Positions 8,492 through 18,062 are shown, counted from the stretch's first letter. The stretch is DNA of 50,257 bases from an uncultured Bacteroidales bacterium (GCA_903885595.1 CAISJJ010000028.1:1-50257), one strand, 5' to 3'. The notes: a model not told the origin generated them from the sequence alone. Numbers and translations are program-made.

Positions 8492-10162
8492 TTACCAGGA
8501 CTTCCTGATCGTAGTAGCCTGTTTTAAAAGAATATTTCTTTCAGGATCAAAGGAAAGCGTGACTGGTTCCTTCGAAAATGAAAAGATAAAATCCTGGTGA
8601 TTGATATCATTCATGAAGCGGAGAAGGGTGTCGGCATTATCACTGAAGGTTATCCTTATTTGCAGCGGCATTTTAAAAATGATCGTATTTTCCTGACTTT
8701 GGCTGACAGTGAAGGTTACCCTCCATCGATTCATTGCAAGACTGTCAAAATCATATGTATTATTATAAATCGGGTGATTTGGAGCAAAAACCCATTCATT
8801 AAAAAACCAATTCAGATCGGCACCCGAAATTTCTGAAGCTTTTCCCGTAAAATCACGGGTATAAGCATTTTTATACATCAGGCTGGTATCAGTTGCATAG
8901 GCATGCATCAATTGAAAAAACAGGGAATCTCCCATTACGTAACGAAGCTGATGCAGTACACAGGCCCCTTTGTTGTATGAAACAGACTGGTTATACAGAT
9001 AACCGGCCGCAGGTGTTCGAATAGCCCATTCCGGGTTATATAGCGGCCACCCCGGATTGTTGGTGAGATAATAGCTGGCCAATGCGCTCAGGCTGGATTT
9101 ATATGCACCCGGCCCTTGAATGTGTTCTACCCATAAGTTTTGACAATAGGTTCCGAATCCTTCGTTTAACCAAATATCTGCCCATGTTCCACAGGTAATC
9201 AGGTCGCCAAACCACTGGTGAGCGTGTTCATGTGCAATAATATCAATGTCATTATATCCATATGGCCCCAGGTTTACCATACTCTGATTTTCCATTCCTC
9301 CCCAGGGAAAACTGGAATTCAGGGTTGCAAAACCGATCTTCTCAAAAGGGTAATCACCAAACTTATATGAAAAAAAATCGGTCAGGGGTAGTATGGTAGA
9401 ATCTATCGTTGCAATGTTCTCTCCTGCATTATAATAAATCCTGACAGGTATGCTGTCATCAGGATTGGACAGCTTGCGCCAGTATTTCTTATGAATCATG
9501 AATCCGATCTTCGAAGAGAGGGTGATTAGATAGGTTGAAACCGGGTTATCCGAAATCCAGTGATAACTGATGGTGTCACCAGCAATAGTTGAGTCGGCAA
9601 GGCGCCCGGTTGAACCTAGTCTTACGGATGACGGTACCCTGGCAATTAATTCCCAGACAGCTTTGTCGGAAAGTTGATCCCGGCATGGCATCCACTTTCG
9701 GGCTCCTTCAGGTGGTGAATCTGTATAAACCGTACCGTTGGAAGCATAAAAACCGTTGTCAGTTACATCATGATGCCTGTAAAAGATATCCAAATCCAGA
9801 ATTTCACCGGGTTGGTATGTACGGTCGAGAAGAATTTTCAGGGTATCCGATTGGTGTGTAAATGATATTCCGGCAAAACTTACAGAATCAATGGCCATCG
9901 AGGTATTAACTGCATTAAGGGCAATACCTGATAAAACAGAATCAACCAGGAGGGTAATGCGTTGATGCGCAGAAAATGAGTTGGGATAAGGATGAAAGTA
10001 ACACTGATACAATCCAATATCCAGTTTATACTTTAAAACATCAAAACTGTTGGTCGTGGAAATTTTAGGCGTGTCAGCATTTCGTGAGGAAGAAAAAACG
10101 ACCTGTCCCTGCGCTGCAACAAAAAAGTACAGCACCTGGATGAACAGGAAAATCGCTTTCAT
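8492..10162 (-). CDS. M1-family aminopeptidase without a T9SS tail
   Basis: Zinc metallopeptidase of the M1 gluzincin family. The 556-residue protein starts with a signal peptide (MKAIFLFIQVLYFFVAAQGQ), an N-terminal beta domain, the WGGMENQ substrate-recognition loop, HEHAH with zinc ligands His311 and His315 and catalytic Glu312, and the third ligand Glu334 in NEGFGT. It stops right after the beta domain that follows the catalytic part (FDPERNILLKQATTIRKSW), without the C-terminal sorting domain of its upstream paralogue. An upstream ATG at 10204 would overlap the neighbour by 38 nt and put extra residues before the signal peptide; the ATG at 10162, four bases past the upstream stop, is preferred. 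It is cotranscribed with the paralogue. Confidence 0.9.
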   Translation of the reverse strand: MKAIFLFIQVLYFFVAAQGQVVFSSSRNADTPKISTTNSFDVLKYKLDIGLYQCYFHPYPNSFSAHQRITLLVDSVLSGIALNAVNTSMAIDSVSFAGISFTHQSDTLKILLDRTYQPGEILDLDIFYRHHDVTDNGFYASNGTVYTDSPPEGARKWMPCRDQLSDKAVWELIARVPSSVRLGSTGRLADSTIAGDTISYHWISDNPVSTYLITLSSKIGFMIHKKYWRKLSNPDDSIPVRIYYNAGENIATIDSTILPLTDFFSYKFGDYPFEKIGFATLNSSFPWGGMENQSMVNLGPYGYNDIDIIAHEHAHQWFGDLITCGTWADIWLNEGFGTYCQNLWVEHIQGPGAYKSSLSALASYYLTNNPGWPLYNPEWAIRTPAAGYLYNQSVSYNKGACVLHQLRYVMGDSLFFQLMHAYATDTSLMYKNAYTRDFTGKASEISGADLNWFFNEWVFAPNHPIYNNTYDFDSLAMNRWRVTFTVSQSQENTIIFKMPLQIRITFSDNADTLLRFMNDINHQDFIFSFSKEPVTLSFDPERNILLKQATTIRKSW

Positions 10163-10166
10163 AGTC

Positions 10167-12164
10167 CTATTTAATAATAACCAGCTTTTTATACTGAACA
10201 TCACTGCCGGCAGAAAGTTTACACAAATAATTTCCCGGGGTCAGACTGTAGCAATCTATGATCGTTTCATGTTTGCCACCGGGCTGTGTTGAATTGACCG
10301 GACACATCAGTACAATACCCAGCATGTTAATAATCTCCAGTTTGACATTCATTGGTTCAGTGATTTCGTAGCTTATCGTTGTATTGGCATTTGCAGGATT
10401 GGGGACATTCTGAGAAAGGAAAACCCTTGATCCTTCATAAACGTTTTCATCTGTACCAACAACAGTGCCACCACCTTTCAGCACAATCATGTTGTCGGGA
10501 TCAAACTGAAATTGAATTGGTTGTTTACCAACGGTCCACGACAATTGCTGAAAGTTAACATCATTCATAAACCTGATGATAGTGTCAGTGGCATTGCTGA
10601 ACCGGATTTTAACTTCAACAGGCATTTTAAAGAAGGATGCATTCGTTTGCACTTGTTTCATATGGAAATTGACTTTCCACTGATTATTGCCAAGTGCTGT
10701 AAAATTATAGGTATTCTGGTAGATTGGATGGTTTGGCTGAAAAATCCATTCATCGAAGAACCAATTGAAATCCTCGCCGGTAATCAGGTTTACCTTTGCA
10801 CCAAAATCCTGGATGGTTGCCGACTTGTATTTCAGATTTGTATCAGCGCAATATGCCTGTAATGTCTGGAAAAACAGGGCATCACCAAGCACATAACGTA
10901 ATTGGTGGAGTACACAGGCGCCTTTCGCATAAGTAATTGCGTAATTAAACAAAACGTTGGATGAAGGCGTTGTTACGGCCCAATCAGGATTAGAAATTGC
11001 CCAGCCGGGATTATTTGAAAGATAACTGTTTGCATCAGAGTTGATATCCGATTTGTAGGCCGAATAGCCACCATCACTTTCATACCAGAAGGCCTCTGTC
11101 CAGGTTGCAAAACCCTCGTTCAGCCAAATATCGGCCCATGTGCTGCATGTGATCATATCACCAAACCATTGATGGGCATATTCATGGGCTGCAAGGCTTT
11201 CACTCCAACAACCCGGACACAAACTGGTAAGTGTTTGATTTTCCATACCTCCCCAGGTAAAGTCAGAGTTGAGTGTTGCAAAACCATTTTTTTCAAAAGG
11301 ATGCTCAATGAAATTCTGGGAATACCAGGTTGTCATTTCTGGCAGAATCGCCATAACAGGAGCCGGGTTTTCGCCCTGGTTAAAGTAATATCTTAAAGGG
11401 ATACTGTCGGCTGGGTTACTTAACTTGTGCCACCAACCAATGTTCAGTTGATAATTAACTTTGGAAGTTATTACCATGAGATAAGTTGCAACATTCTGGT
11501 TTGAAATCCAATGATAGGTAAGATAATTGCCATTGAGGGTCGAATCGGCCAATATTCCGTTAGAGCCAAGTTTGACATTGGATTTTACCCTGGCCGTCAA
11601 GTCGAACAATGCTTTATCAGATGGCTTATCCCAGCAAGGGAACCATTTGCGGGCTCCTTCAGGTTCACTATCGGTAAAAACGGTACCATTGTTTGAATAA
11701 AAGGCATCATCCTGGACATTTTTGTGACGATAATAAACTTTAACATCAGCCACTTCTCCAACATTGTAAATACGGTCAAGCTGAATGGTCAGCATATTGT
11801 TGGAATGCGTAAATGAAATACCCGAAAGTCTCACTGAATCAATAATGAGTGAGGAATTTACCGCATTTACTTTGATGGAATTCAAGGTTGAATCAACTTT
11901 GAAATTAATTATTACTGAACCTGTAAAACTTCTTGGAAAGGGAGAAGAATAACAACTGTAAAGATCAACATTCAAGGTGTATTTGATCACATCGAAGGTA
12001 TGTTGCGGACCCGAATTGGTATTGAACGGACTATGTTGCGATAACTGTAAGTTCGATTTCTTAAGGGCACAATACTCAGATCCTTTCATGGCCGAAAAAT
12101 CCTGTGCATGGCCGATGGTAAAGAATGAGAAGAGTATAATCAACAGAATGGAGCTTTGTTTCAT
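10167..12164 (-). CDS. M1-family aminopeptidase secreted by T9SS
   Basis: Paralogue of the next gene and probably the product of a tandem duplication. Its 665 residues comprise a signal peptide (MKQSSILLIILFSFFTIGHAQ), N-terminal beta domain, WGGMENQ, HEYAH (zinc His327 and His331, catalytic Glu328), NEGFAT (Glu350), and an alpha/beta region. A C-terminal domain of about 85 residues begins at SQNVPNPANANTTISYEI and ends GNYLCKLSAGSDVQYKKLVI, the pattern of a T9SS type A sorting domain. Secretion across the outer membrane, followed by surface attachment or release, is therefore likely. It is the first gene of the pair, with a -7 box 34 nt upstream. It probably degrades peptides outside the cell. 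Confidence 0.93.
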   Translation of the reverse strand: MKQSSILLIILFSFFTIGHAQDFSAMKGSEYCALKKSNLQLSQHSPFNTNSGPQHTFDVIKYTLNVDLYSCYSSPFPRSFTGSVIINFKVDSTLNSIKVNAVNSSLIIDSVRLSGISFTHSNNMLTIQLDRIYNVGEVADVKVYYRHKNVQDDAFYSNNGTVFTDSEPEGARKWFPCWDKPSDKALFDLTARVKSNVKLGSNGILADSTLNGNYLTYHWISNQNVATYLMVITSKVNYQLNIGWWHKLSNPADSIPLRYYFNQGENPAPVMAILPEMTTWYSQNFIEHPFEKNGFATLNSDFTWGGMENQTLTSLCPGCWSESLAAHEYAHQWFGDMITCSTWADIWLNEGFATWTEAFWYESDGGYSAYKSDINSDANSYLSNNPGWAISNPDWAVTTPSSNVLFNYAITYAKGACVLHQLRYVLGDALFFQTLQAYCADTNLKYKSATIQDFGAKVNLITGEDFNWFFDEWIFQPNHPIYQNTYNFTALGNNQWKVNFHMKQVQTNASFFKMPVEVKIRFSNATDTIIRFMNDVNFQQLSWTVGKQPIQFQFDPDNMIVLKGGGTVVGTDENVYEGSRVFLSQNVPNPANANTTISYEITEPMNVKLEIINMLGIVLMCPVNSTQPGGKHETIIDCYSLTPGNYLCKLSAGSDVQYKKLVIIK

Positions 12165-12197
12165 TGGATTTCCACATTACGATTGGATTGAAAACAG

Positions 12198-12205
12198 CAA
12201 AATTA
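12198..12205 (-). promoter_or_regulatory. -7 box for the M1 peptidase pair
   Basis: Reads TAATTTTG on the minus strand, 33 nt before the ATG at 12164. It is back to back with the promoter of the peptide-binding lipoprotein gene. Confidence 0.6.
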
Positions 12206-12234
12206 CTGTTTTTAAGGTTGCGCTTCGTTTATAA

Positions 12235-12264
12235 TTGAGATTGTGGAAAAAACAGATATTTTTG
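12235..12264 (+). promoter_or_regulatory. Promoter of the peptide-binding lipoprotein gene
   Basis: TTG at 12235-12237 and TATTTTTG at 12257-12264 are 19 nt apart. The ATG at 12275 lies only 10 nt after the -7 box, so the leader is very short. Confidence 0.7.
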
Positions 12265-12274
12265 CGCATTGTTT

Positions 12275-13903
12275 ATGAAATACTACAACTTTCTATTCCT
12301 GGTTTCGTTCGCATTGCTTTTCTCATGTAAAAATCATGACAGGCAATCGGGGAAGACTGTGTTCCGTTACAACGAAGCTGCAAACATAACCACACTGGAT
12401 CCGGCATTTGCAAGGGATCAAGCCATTATCTGGGCCACGAACCAGTTATTCAACGGACTGGTGCAGCTGAATGACCGGTTGGAGGCCGGGCCTTGCATTG
12501 CCAGTTCGTGGGAGATTTCACCTTCGGGACTTGAATACGTGTTTCATCTGCGTCATGATGTTTTTTTTCATGACAGTCCGGCATTTAAAAACAGGAAAGG
12601 GCGGCGTGTGGTTGCCCCAGACTTTGTTTACTCCTTTCAACGGATTATTGATCCTTCTGTTGCTTCACCCGGAGCCTGGATTTTCAATAACATAAGCAAG
12701 GATCAGGAGAAAATGCCATTTGAATCGTTGGATGATTCGACTTTGGTTGTCAGACTAGATAAACCTTTTCCACCATTTCTAGGACTTCTGAGCATGCAGT
12801 ATTGTTCAGTAATTCCGTATGAAGCCGTAGATTATTTTGGAGCAGCATTTCGAAGCAATCCGGTGGGCACCGGCCCCTTTAAATTCAAAATGTGGGAAGA
12901 GGGTGTGAAATTGATCCTGGTTAAAAATCAGGGATACTTTGAATATCAGGATGGAGATCGTTTACCATTTCTTGATGCAGTTGCTATAACATTTGTTGCA
13001 GACAAACAATCGGCGTTTCTTGAATTTGTAAAAGGAAAACTTGATTTCATCTCGGGAATTGACCCTACTTATAAGGATGAATTGCTGACTCGGGAAGGAA
13101 AGTTGCAGCCAAAGTATGCATCTCGTATCGTTCTGTACACCCAGCCTTATCTTAATACGGAATATCTTGGTTTTATGGTTGACACAACCGGTCAGACAAA
13201 GAATCCAAGTGCCCTTGCAGACAGGAGGGTCAGGCAAGCCATTAATCAGGCCTTTGACCGGAAAAAAATGATCAGGTATTTACGAAACAATATAGGAACC
13301 CCCGGGAACCAGGGAATTACCCCAAAAGGGTTGCCATCATTTGATTCATCTCATATATTTTACGATTTTAATCCTGAGAAAGCCATCCAACTGCTGGCTT
13401 CTGCTGGATATCCGGGCGGCAGGGGGTTACCGGAATTCACCTTGACATCCACCTCCGATTATCTTGACATATGCAAGTATATTCAGCACCAGGTTGCAAC
13501 CATTGGTATAAGCCTGAAAATCGATGTCAGTCCTCCTGCGTCAGTGAAAGAAATGAAGGCCCAGGGAAAATTGTCATTCTTCCGGGCCTCCTGGATTGCA
13601 GATTATCCGGATGCAGAAAATTATCTCTCTATGTTTTATTACAAGAATTTTTGTCCCAGGGGGCCTAATTATACCCATTTTTCAAACCGTGATTTTGACC
13701 GCCTCTTTGAAAAATCAATGTCGACCGTCAATGATTCACTCAGGTTGGAATATTATCAGCAAATGGAAAAAATCATGATGGAGGAGGCGCCTGTGGTCAT
13801 CCTCTATTATGACCAGGTTTTAAGATTTGTTCAAAAGAACATACGGGGGCTTGGCACAAACCCGATGAATCTGCTGACACTTAAAAAAGTCAGAAAGTTA
13901 TAG
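12275..13903 (+). CDS. Peptide ABC transporter substrate-binding lipoprotein
   Basis: Family 5 extracellular solute-binding protein (OppA/DppA-like), predicted to capture oligopeptides for an ABC importer. The 542-residue product has a lipoprotein signal (FLVSFALLFSC, lipidated Cys18) and family motifs TLDPAFARDQAIIWATNQLF near the mature N-terminus and GTGPFKFKMWEEG in the middle. Its C-terminal half contains RQAINQAFDRKKMI and MEEAPVVILYYDQVLRFVQ. The frame opens two codons earlier at a TTG, but the ATG at 12275 starts the signal peptide. No permease or ATPase genes are nearby. Divergent from the secreted M1 peptidases, which fits joint use in peptide uptake (inference). Its 3' end overlaps the convergent MBL gene by 14 nt. 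Confidence 0.9.
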   Translation: MKYYNFLFLVSFALLFSCKNHDRQSGKTVFRYNEAANITTLDPAFARDQAIIWATNQLFNGLVQLNDRLEAGPCIASSWEISPSGLEYVFHLRHDVFFHDSPAFKNRKGRRVVAPDFVYSFQRIIDPSVASPGAWIFNNISKDQEKMPFESLDDSTLVVRLDKPFPPFLGLLSMQYCSVIPYEAVDYFGAAFRSNPVGTGPFKFKMWEEGVKLILVKNQGYFEYQDGDRLPFLDAVAITFVADKQSAFLEFVKGKLDFISGIDPTYKDELLTREGKLQPKYASRIVLYTQPYLNTEYLGFMVDTTGQTKNPSALADRRVRQAINQAFDRKKMIRYLRNNIGTPGNQGITPKGLPSFDSSHIFYDFNPEKAIQLLASAGYPGGRGLPEFTLTSTSDYLDICKYIQHQVATIGISLKIDVSPPASVKEMKAQGKLSFFRASWIADYPDAENYLSMFYYKNFCPRGPNYTHFSNRDFDRLFEKSMSTVNDSLRLEYYQQMEKIMMEEAPVVILYYDQVLRFVQKNIRGLGTNPMNLLTLKKVRKL

Positions 13904-14657
13904 AAAGGCCATCGTAGGCAAGTTTGACAAATTCAGGCAATTCACGGCTCACCTCCTTGTGGGTTCCCATTTGGTGACTGACGTGTGTCAGGTAGCCTTG
14001 TTCAGGTTTTATCTCATTCATTAATGCGATAGCTTCCTCAAGATTAAAATGTGAATAGTGTTTTTGTTTCCTAAGTGCATTGAGAACAAGAATCCGTGAT
14101 CCCCTGATCTTTTTCTTTTCTTTTTCAGTAATATTCACTGCATCCGTGATATACGTAAAATCGTGTATCCGGAAGCCGAACACAAATTTATTGTTATTAT
14201 AATGTAAAGCCCTGATTGGTATTACTTTGAGTCCTTGAATAATAAACGGTCTGCTGATTAAACGATGCAGGACAATTTCAGGTACACCGGGATATGGGTC
14301 CTTTTCAAAAGCATAGGAGAATTCCATTTTAATTATCCGCTGCACCTCCCTGGATGCAAACACATCAGTTGGCCGGTGGTTGATAAAATTGAATGCTCTT
14401 ACATCGTCAAGCCCGCCCAGGTGATCCTTGTGACCGTGGGTGACAAGAATAGCATCGATCGACCGTATCTTTTCCCGCAACATTTGTTGCCTGAAATCTG
14501 GTCCGCAATCTACAATGACCCGAAGCCCGTTTGTGTCGATGCAGATGGAAGAACGGAGCCTGCAGTCGCGCATATCGTCTGATTGGCAAACCTTGCATTC
14601 ACATGCAATTACTGGCACACCCTGCGAGGTTCCTGTCCCAAGAAAAGTAACTTTCAT
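13890..14657 (-). CDS. MBL-fold metal-dependent hydrolase (PhnP/YycJ-like)
   Basis: A 255-residue metallo-beta-lactamase-fold protein, probably a cytoplasmic phosphodiesterase. It starts KVTFLGTGTSQGVPVI and carries a four-cysteine site of the kind seen in PhnP-like enzymes (Cys19, 21, 24, 32), followed by the metal motif THGHKDHLGG (His74, His76, Asp78, His79), FITDAV-like and SHFNLEEA segments, and a final GYLTHVSHQMG with another metal histidine. PhnP hydrolyses a cyclic phosphodiester in phosphonate breakdown, but no phn genes are present, so the substrate is unknown. It converges on, and overlaps by 14 nt, the peptide-binding lipoprotein gene. It has its own promoter, back to back with that of the DUF6913 gene. 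Confidence 0.88.
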   Translation of the reverse strand: MKVTFLGTGTSQGVPVIACECKVCQSDDMRDCRLRSSICIDTNGLRVIVDCGPDFRQQMLREKIRSIDAILVTHGHKDHLGGLDDVRAFNFINHRPTDVFASREVQRIIKMEFSYAFEKDPYPGVPEIVLHRLISRPFIIQGLKVIPIRALHYNNNKFVFGFRIHDFTYITDAVNITEKEKKKIRGSRILVLNALRKQKHYSHFNLEEAIALMNEIKPEQGYLTHVSHQMGTHKEVSRELPEFVKLAYDGLSITF

Positions 14658-14675
14658 TCCGGCCCCTTTTTAAAG

Positions 14676-14683
14676 CAAAGATA
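14676..14683 (-). promoter_or_regulatory. -7 box for the MBL hydrolase gene
   Basis: Reads TATCTTTG on the minus strand, a perfect TAnnTTTG match 18 nt before the ATG at 14657. Confidence 0.65.
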
Positions 14684-14819
14684 ACTTGTATTAGCCATTT
14701 AACTCAAACAGGAGAATTACAAAATTTATAATTTATTAACATAATGAATGATACTTTGTTTCACTTCATCACGTTTGTAAGCAGATTAGTTAAATGTTGC
14801 ATGTTTCAACTGGAATTGT

Positions 14820-14827
14820 TAAATTTG
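14820..14827 (+). promoter_or_regulatory. -7 box for DUF6913-dapA
   Basis: TAAATTTG, a perfect TAnnTTTG match, 34 nt before the ATG at 14862. Confidence 0.65.
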
Positions 14828-14861
14828 CGATTCAGTCTGAGTTAAAATTAAACTGCAGATT

Positions 14862-15416
14862 ATGTTTGGTAACATTAGGAGAAGGATCGGCCGGTATTAT
14901 TTCAGAAAGGAAAATTTGAAGAGTGTAAATCATCATAAGATGGTCACTCTTCAGGATGCACAACGCATCGGCATTCTGTACACACTAAATGATGTGCCTG
15001 ATTATGACCTTGTTTCAAAGTTCGTATCTCAGTTGCAGAGTGAACATAAAGAGGTTAAAGCATTGGGATTTGTTAAAAACAAGATCCTGGTACAACGGTT
15101 TTTACCAAAGTTATCCTATGATTTTTTTTCAAAACGTGATCTCACATGGTTTTATAAACCCATTCATACACAGGTGAAGGATTTCATTGAAAAAGAATTT
15201 GACCTTCTGATAGATCTGAGTTTACAGGACAATTTCCCGCTCAAATATATTGCAGGGCTATCAAATGCATTGCTTCGTGTTGGTAAATTTTCGGAAGAAA
15301 ATACTGCTTATTATGACTTGATGATCGATACAAAACCTACCATGACTACCAATGAATATTTGGGACAGATACAACATTACCTCACAATTATCAATTCTGA
15401 TGCGAAAAGGCTTTAA
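14862..15416 (+). CDS. DUF6913 family protein
   Basis: A 184-residue protein of a Bacteroidota-restricted family with no known function. It has a basic N-terminus (RRRIGRYYFRK), no signal peptide and no membrane segment, so it is probably cytoplasmic. The middle (VTLQDAQRIGILYTLNDVPD, then a segment with alternating hydrophobics) and the RDLTWFYKPIHTQVKDF region look like a compact alpha/beta fold. No catalytic motif is visible. Its last 17 nt overlap the start of dapA, so the two are probably translationally coupled. A link to lysine or peptidoglycan precursor synthesis is only suggested by this neighbour. Confidence 0.85.
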   Translation: MFGNIRRRIGRYYFRKENLKSVNHHKMVTLQDAQRIGILYTLNDVPDYDLVSKFVSQLQSEHKEVKALGFVKNKILVQRFLPKLSYDFFSKRDLTWFYKPIHTQVKDFIEKEFDLLIDLSLQDNFPLKYIAGLSNALLRVGKFSEENTAYYDLMIDTKPTMTTNEYLGQIQHYLTIINSDAKRL

Positions 15417-16293
15417 TAAATTTAAAGGGACAGGTGTTGCCATTGTAACGCCTTTTAAAAAATCGGGAGCAATTGATTTTGAAGCCTATGAGAAAGTAAT
15501 AAGTCATGTTATTGAGGGTGGTGTCGATTTTATTGTTGTCCTTGGTACAACTGGGGAGGCATCGACCATTTCAAAACCTGAGAAAAAAGCGCTCATTGAA
15601 TTTTCTGTCAGGACAATTAATAAACGTCTACCCTTGGTAATTGGTATCGGAGGAAATTGTACTTCTGATGTCGTATTGGCCATACATGGAACACCTTTTA
15701 AAGGAGTTGATGCCATACTCTCGGTGTGTCCCTATTACAACAAACCACAGCAGGAAGGAATTTACCAGCATTTCAAAACAATAGCTGAATCGAGCCCTGT
15801 GCCTGTTATAGTATATACGGTCCCAGGCCGCACATCCAGTAACATTTCAGCAACGACCACATTACGCCTCGCCCGTGATTGTCAGAACATTGTAGGGATA
15901 AAAGAGGCCTCCGGGAATTTGGACCAGATCTATCAGGTACTTAAAAACCGGCCAAAAGATTTTCTGGTTTTATCTGGAGATGATGCCATCACGTTACCAC
16001 TTTTAGCCGCAGGGGCTGATGGAGTGATTTCGGTAACAGCAAACGCCTACCCACATGAATTTTCAGAAATGGTAAGAGTTGGATTGTCGGGAGATTATAT
16101 CATAGCCAGGTCAATTCATTACAAGCTAATCGATTTTACAAACGCATTGTTCGCCGATGGTAGCCCTGCTGGAATTAAAGCTGCACTGGAGATCAAAGGT
16201 CTTTGTCACAGTCATACACGGCTACCCCTTGTTCCAGTGAATCAGGAAGTATATAAGCTTATTCAAAATCACATTGGGCAAATCGAAAAATAG
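15400..16293 (+). CDS. dapA: 4-hydroxy-tetrahydrodipicolinate synthase
   Basis: Condenses pyruvate with aspartate semialdehyde, the branch point to diaminopimelate and lysine. The 297-residue TIM-barrel enzyme has GTTGE (49-53), PYYNKP (111-116), Tyr139 in VYTVPGRTSSN, Arg144, and the Schiff-base Lys168 in GIKEASGN. The frame is open further upstream, but the ATG at 15400 gives the expected N-terminus (FKGTGVAIVTPF) and normal length. It overlaps DUF6913 by 17 nt. The M14 carboxypeptidase gene follows after 35 nt with no promoter visible between. Confidence 0.96.
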   Translation: MRKGFNKFKGTGVAIVTPFKKSGAIDFEAYEKVISHVIEGGVDFIVVLGTTGEASTISKPEKKALIEFSVRTINKRLPLVIGIGGNCTSDVVLAIHGTPFKGVDAILSVCPYYNKPQQEGIYQHFKTIAESSPVPVIVYTVPGRTSSNISATTTLRLARDCQNIVGIKEASGNLDQIYQVLKNRPKDFLVLSGDDAITLPLLAAGADGVISVTANAYPHEFSEMVRVGLSGDYIIARSIHYKLIDFTNALFADGSPAGIKAALEIKGLCHSHTRLPLVPVNQEVYKLIQNHIGQIEK

Positions 16294-16328
16294 TTTAAAA
16301 AAAACAGCGAAATCAAAATTATTAACAG

Positions 16329-18062
16329 ATGAAAAAAATCTCGCTGATTATTTTGATTTTTTTCCTGGCTAATCTATCCTACACCATCCAGGCTCAGTAC
16401 ATAAACCAGAACACTACCGACAGCCTTTTCAATGACAGGGGAGAGGTTTATTTTACATTTCCTGTACACAAATTATACGATATTCATACCTTGACAAAGG
16501 TTATCTCCATTGACAATGTTAAGGGACATCAGGTATTTGCTTATGCCAATAAGCTTGAATTTTCTGAATTTCTCAAATTTAAAACGGACTTCACAATTCT
16601 GCCGCATCCGGGTACCCTTTTGCAGGAATCGTCACTAATTCCTGTTCCAGGAAACCATCAACCAATTAACAGGATCATTTGGGATTTCTACCCCTCGTAT
16701 CAGCAATATCTTGACTATATGGTGGGTTTTGCAGCCGCATACCATGATATCTGTAAGCTCGATACGATCGGCACATCCATTCAGGGCCGGCTGATTCTGG
16801 CTGTTAAAATCAGTGATTATGCTGAAATGCCGGAAGCTGAACCGCAATTTCTTTATACTTCAAGTATACACGGAGATGAGACCACAGGATATGTGTTAAT
16901 GCTCCATCTTATCGATTATCTGTTATCGAATTACAATACTAATCCAACGGTGACAAACCTGATTAATTCAACTGAAATTTTCATCAACCCACTTGCAAAT
17001 CCTGACGGTACCTACCATGGGGGCAACGCCTCCGTGTATGGGGCGACCCGATACAATGCAAACAATATTGATATTAACCGCAACTTCCCCGATCCTAAGG
17101 TCGGACAACATCCGGATGGCAATCAATGGCAGGTTGAAACCGAAGCATGGATGAATTATGCAGAAAACAACCATTTTACCATGAGCGCTAATTTTCATGG
17201 CGGGGCAGAGGTTTTTAACTACCCTTGGGACACCTGGTCAAAACTGGCAGCTGATGATGATTGGTGGCAGTTTGTTGGACGTGAATGGGCCGACACAGTT
17301 CACCAGAATGCTCCTGCAGGATATTTTACAGATATGGAGAACGGTGTAACCAACGGATATGCATGGTACGAAATAAATGGAGGACGACAAGATTATATGA
17401 ATTACTGGCATAACTGTCGTGAAGTAACAGTTGAGATATCAAATATTAAATTATTGCCAACCAATCAGTTGATTAATTTCTGGAATTATAATTATACATC
17501 ACTTCTCAATTATATCAGGCAAGTCCACTATGGTTTCAGCGGAGTTGTCACTGACACGGTAAACGATGCACCTCTTGCTGCAAAAGTGTTTATTCAATCG
17601 CACGATTTTGATAATTCGGAAGTTTACACGAGATCTTTATCAGGCTTTTATGCCCGTCCGGTTTTTGAAGGAGTTTACGATGTGTCTTTTTCTTCACCGG
17701 GATATTTTACAAAAACAATCAGGAACGTCAGTGTCTCCAAATGGGCAACAACCATCCTGGATGTCCAACTCAGGCCGCTAACCTACGATGCCCAGGATAA
17801 GGTAACCTCCACCACGATGGTTTTTCCAAACCCGTCTGATGGGCACTTCCGGCTTGTTCTGCCTGATAAGCCGATCAATCCATCATGCTCTGTGCAGATA
17901 ATAAACACAGTAGGATCAATTGTTTATTCCTCTGTAATAGACTATTTTCACGGAATGATACAAGTAGACCTCGATATTTCCCACCTTCAGAACGGTTTAT
18001 ATTTCCTGAAATTTAACTCCGGGTACAGGATTTATCTCGATAAACTAATAATCAGCCGGTGA
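16329..18062 (+). CDS. Secreted M14 zinc carboxypeptidase with T9SS tail
   Basis: The 577-residue exported enzyme cleaves C-terminal residues from peptides. It has a signal peptide (LIILIFFLANLSYTIQAQ), a propeptide-like region to about 110, and an M14 catalytic domain with zinc ligands His181 and Glu184 (SSIHGDETTG) and His290 (ANFHGGAEV). Substrate-binding Arg251 lies in INRNFP and the catalytic Glu369 in CREVTVEIS. A carboxypeptidase regulatory-like beta sandwich follows (GVVTDTVNDAPLAAKVFI, about 400-470). A T9SS type A sorting domain occupies about 495-577 (VFPNPSDGHF to NGLYFLKF). Surface or extracellular location is inferred from the tail. Together with the M1 enzymes it suggests external peptide digestion. 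Confidence 0.93.
   Translation: MKKISLIILIFFLANLSYTIQAQYINQNTTDSLFNDRGEVYFTFPVHKLYDIHTLTKVISIDNVKGHQVFAYANKLEFSEFLKFKTDFTILPHPGTLLQESSLIPVPGNHQPINRIIWDFYPSYQQYLDYMVGFAAAYHDICKLDTIGTSIQGRLILAVKISDYAEMPEAEPQFLYTSSIHGDETTGYVLMLHLIDYLLSNYNTNPTVTNLINSTEIFINPLANPDGTYHGGNASVYGATRYNANNIDINRNFPDPKVGQHPDGNQWQVETEAWMNYAENNHFTMSANFHGGAEVFNYPWDTWSKLAADDDWWQFVGREWADTVHQNAPAGYFTDMENGVTNGYAWYEINGGRQDYMNYWHNCREVTVEISNIKLLPTNQLINFWNYNYTSLLNYIRQVHYGFSGVVTDTVNDAPLAAKVFIQSHDFDNSEVYTRSLSGFYARPVFEGVYDVSFSSPGYFTKTIRNVSVSKWATTILDVQLRPLTYDAQDKVTSTTMVFPNPSDGHFRLVLPDKPINPSCSVQIINTVGSIVYSSVIDYFHGMIQVDLDISHLQNGLYFLKFNSGYRIYLDKLIISR

Noticed and set aside
10163-10204. Upstream start for the second M1 peptidase
   Set aside because: It would overlap the preceding gene by 38 nt and place polar residues before an otherwise normal signal peptide.
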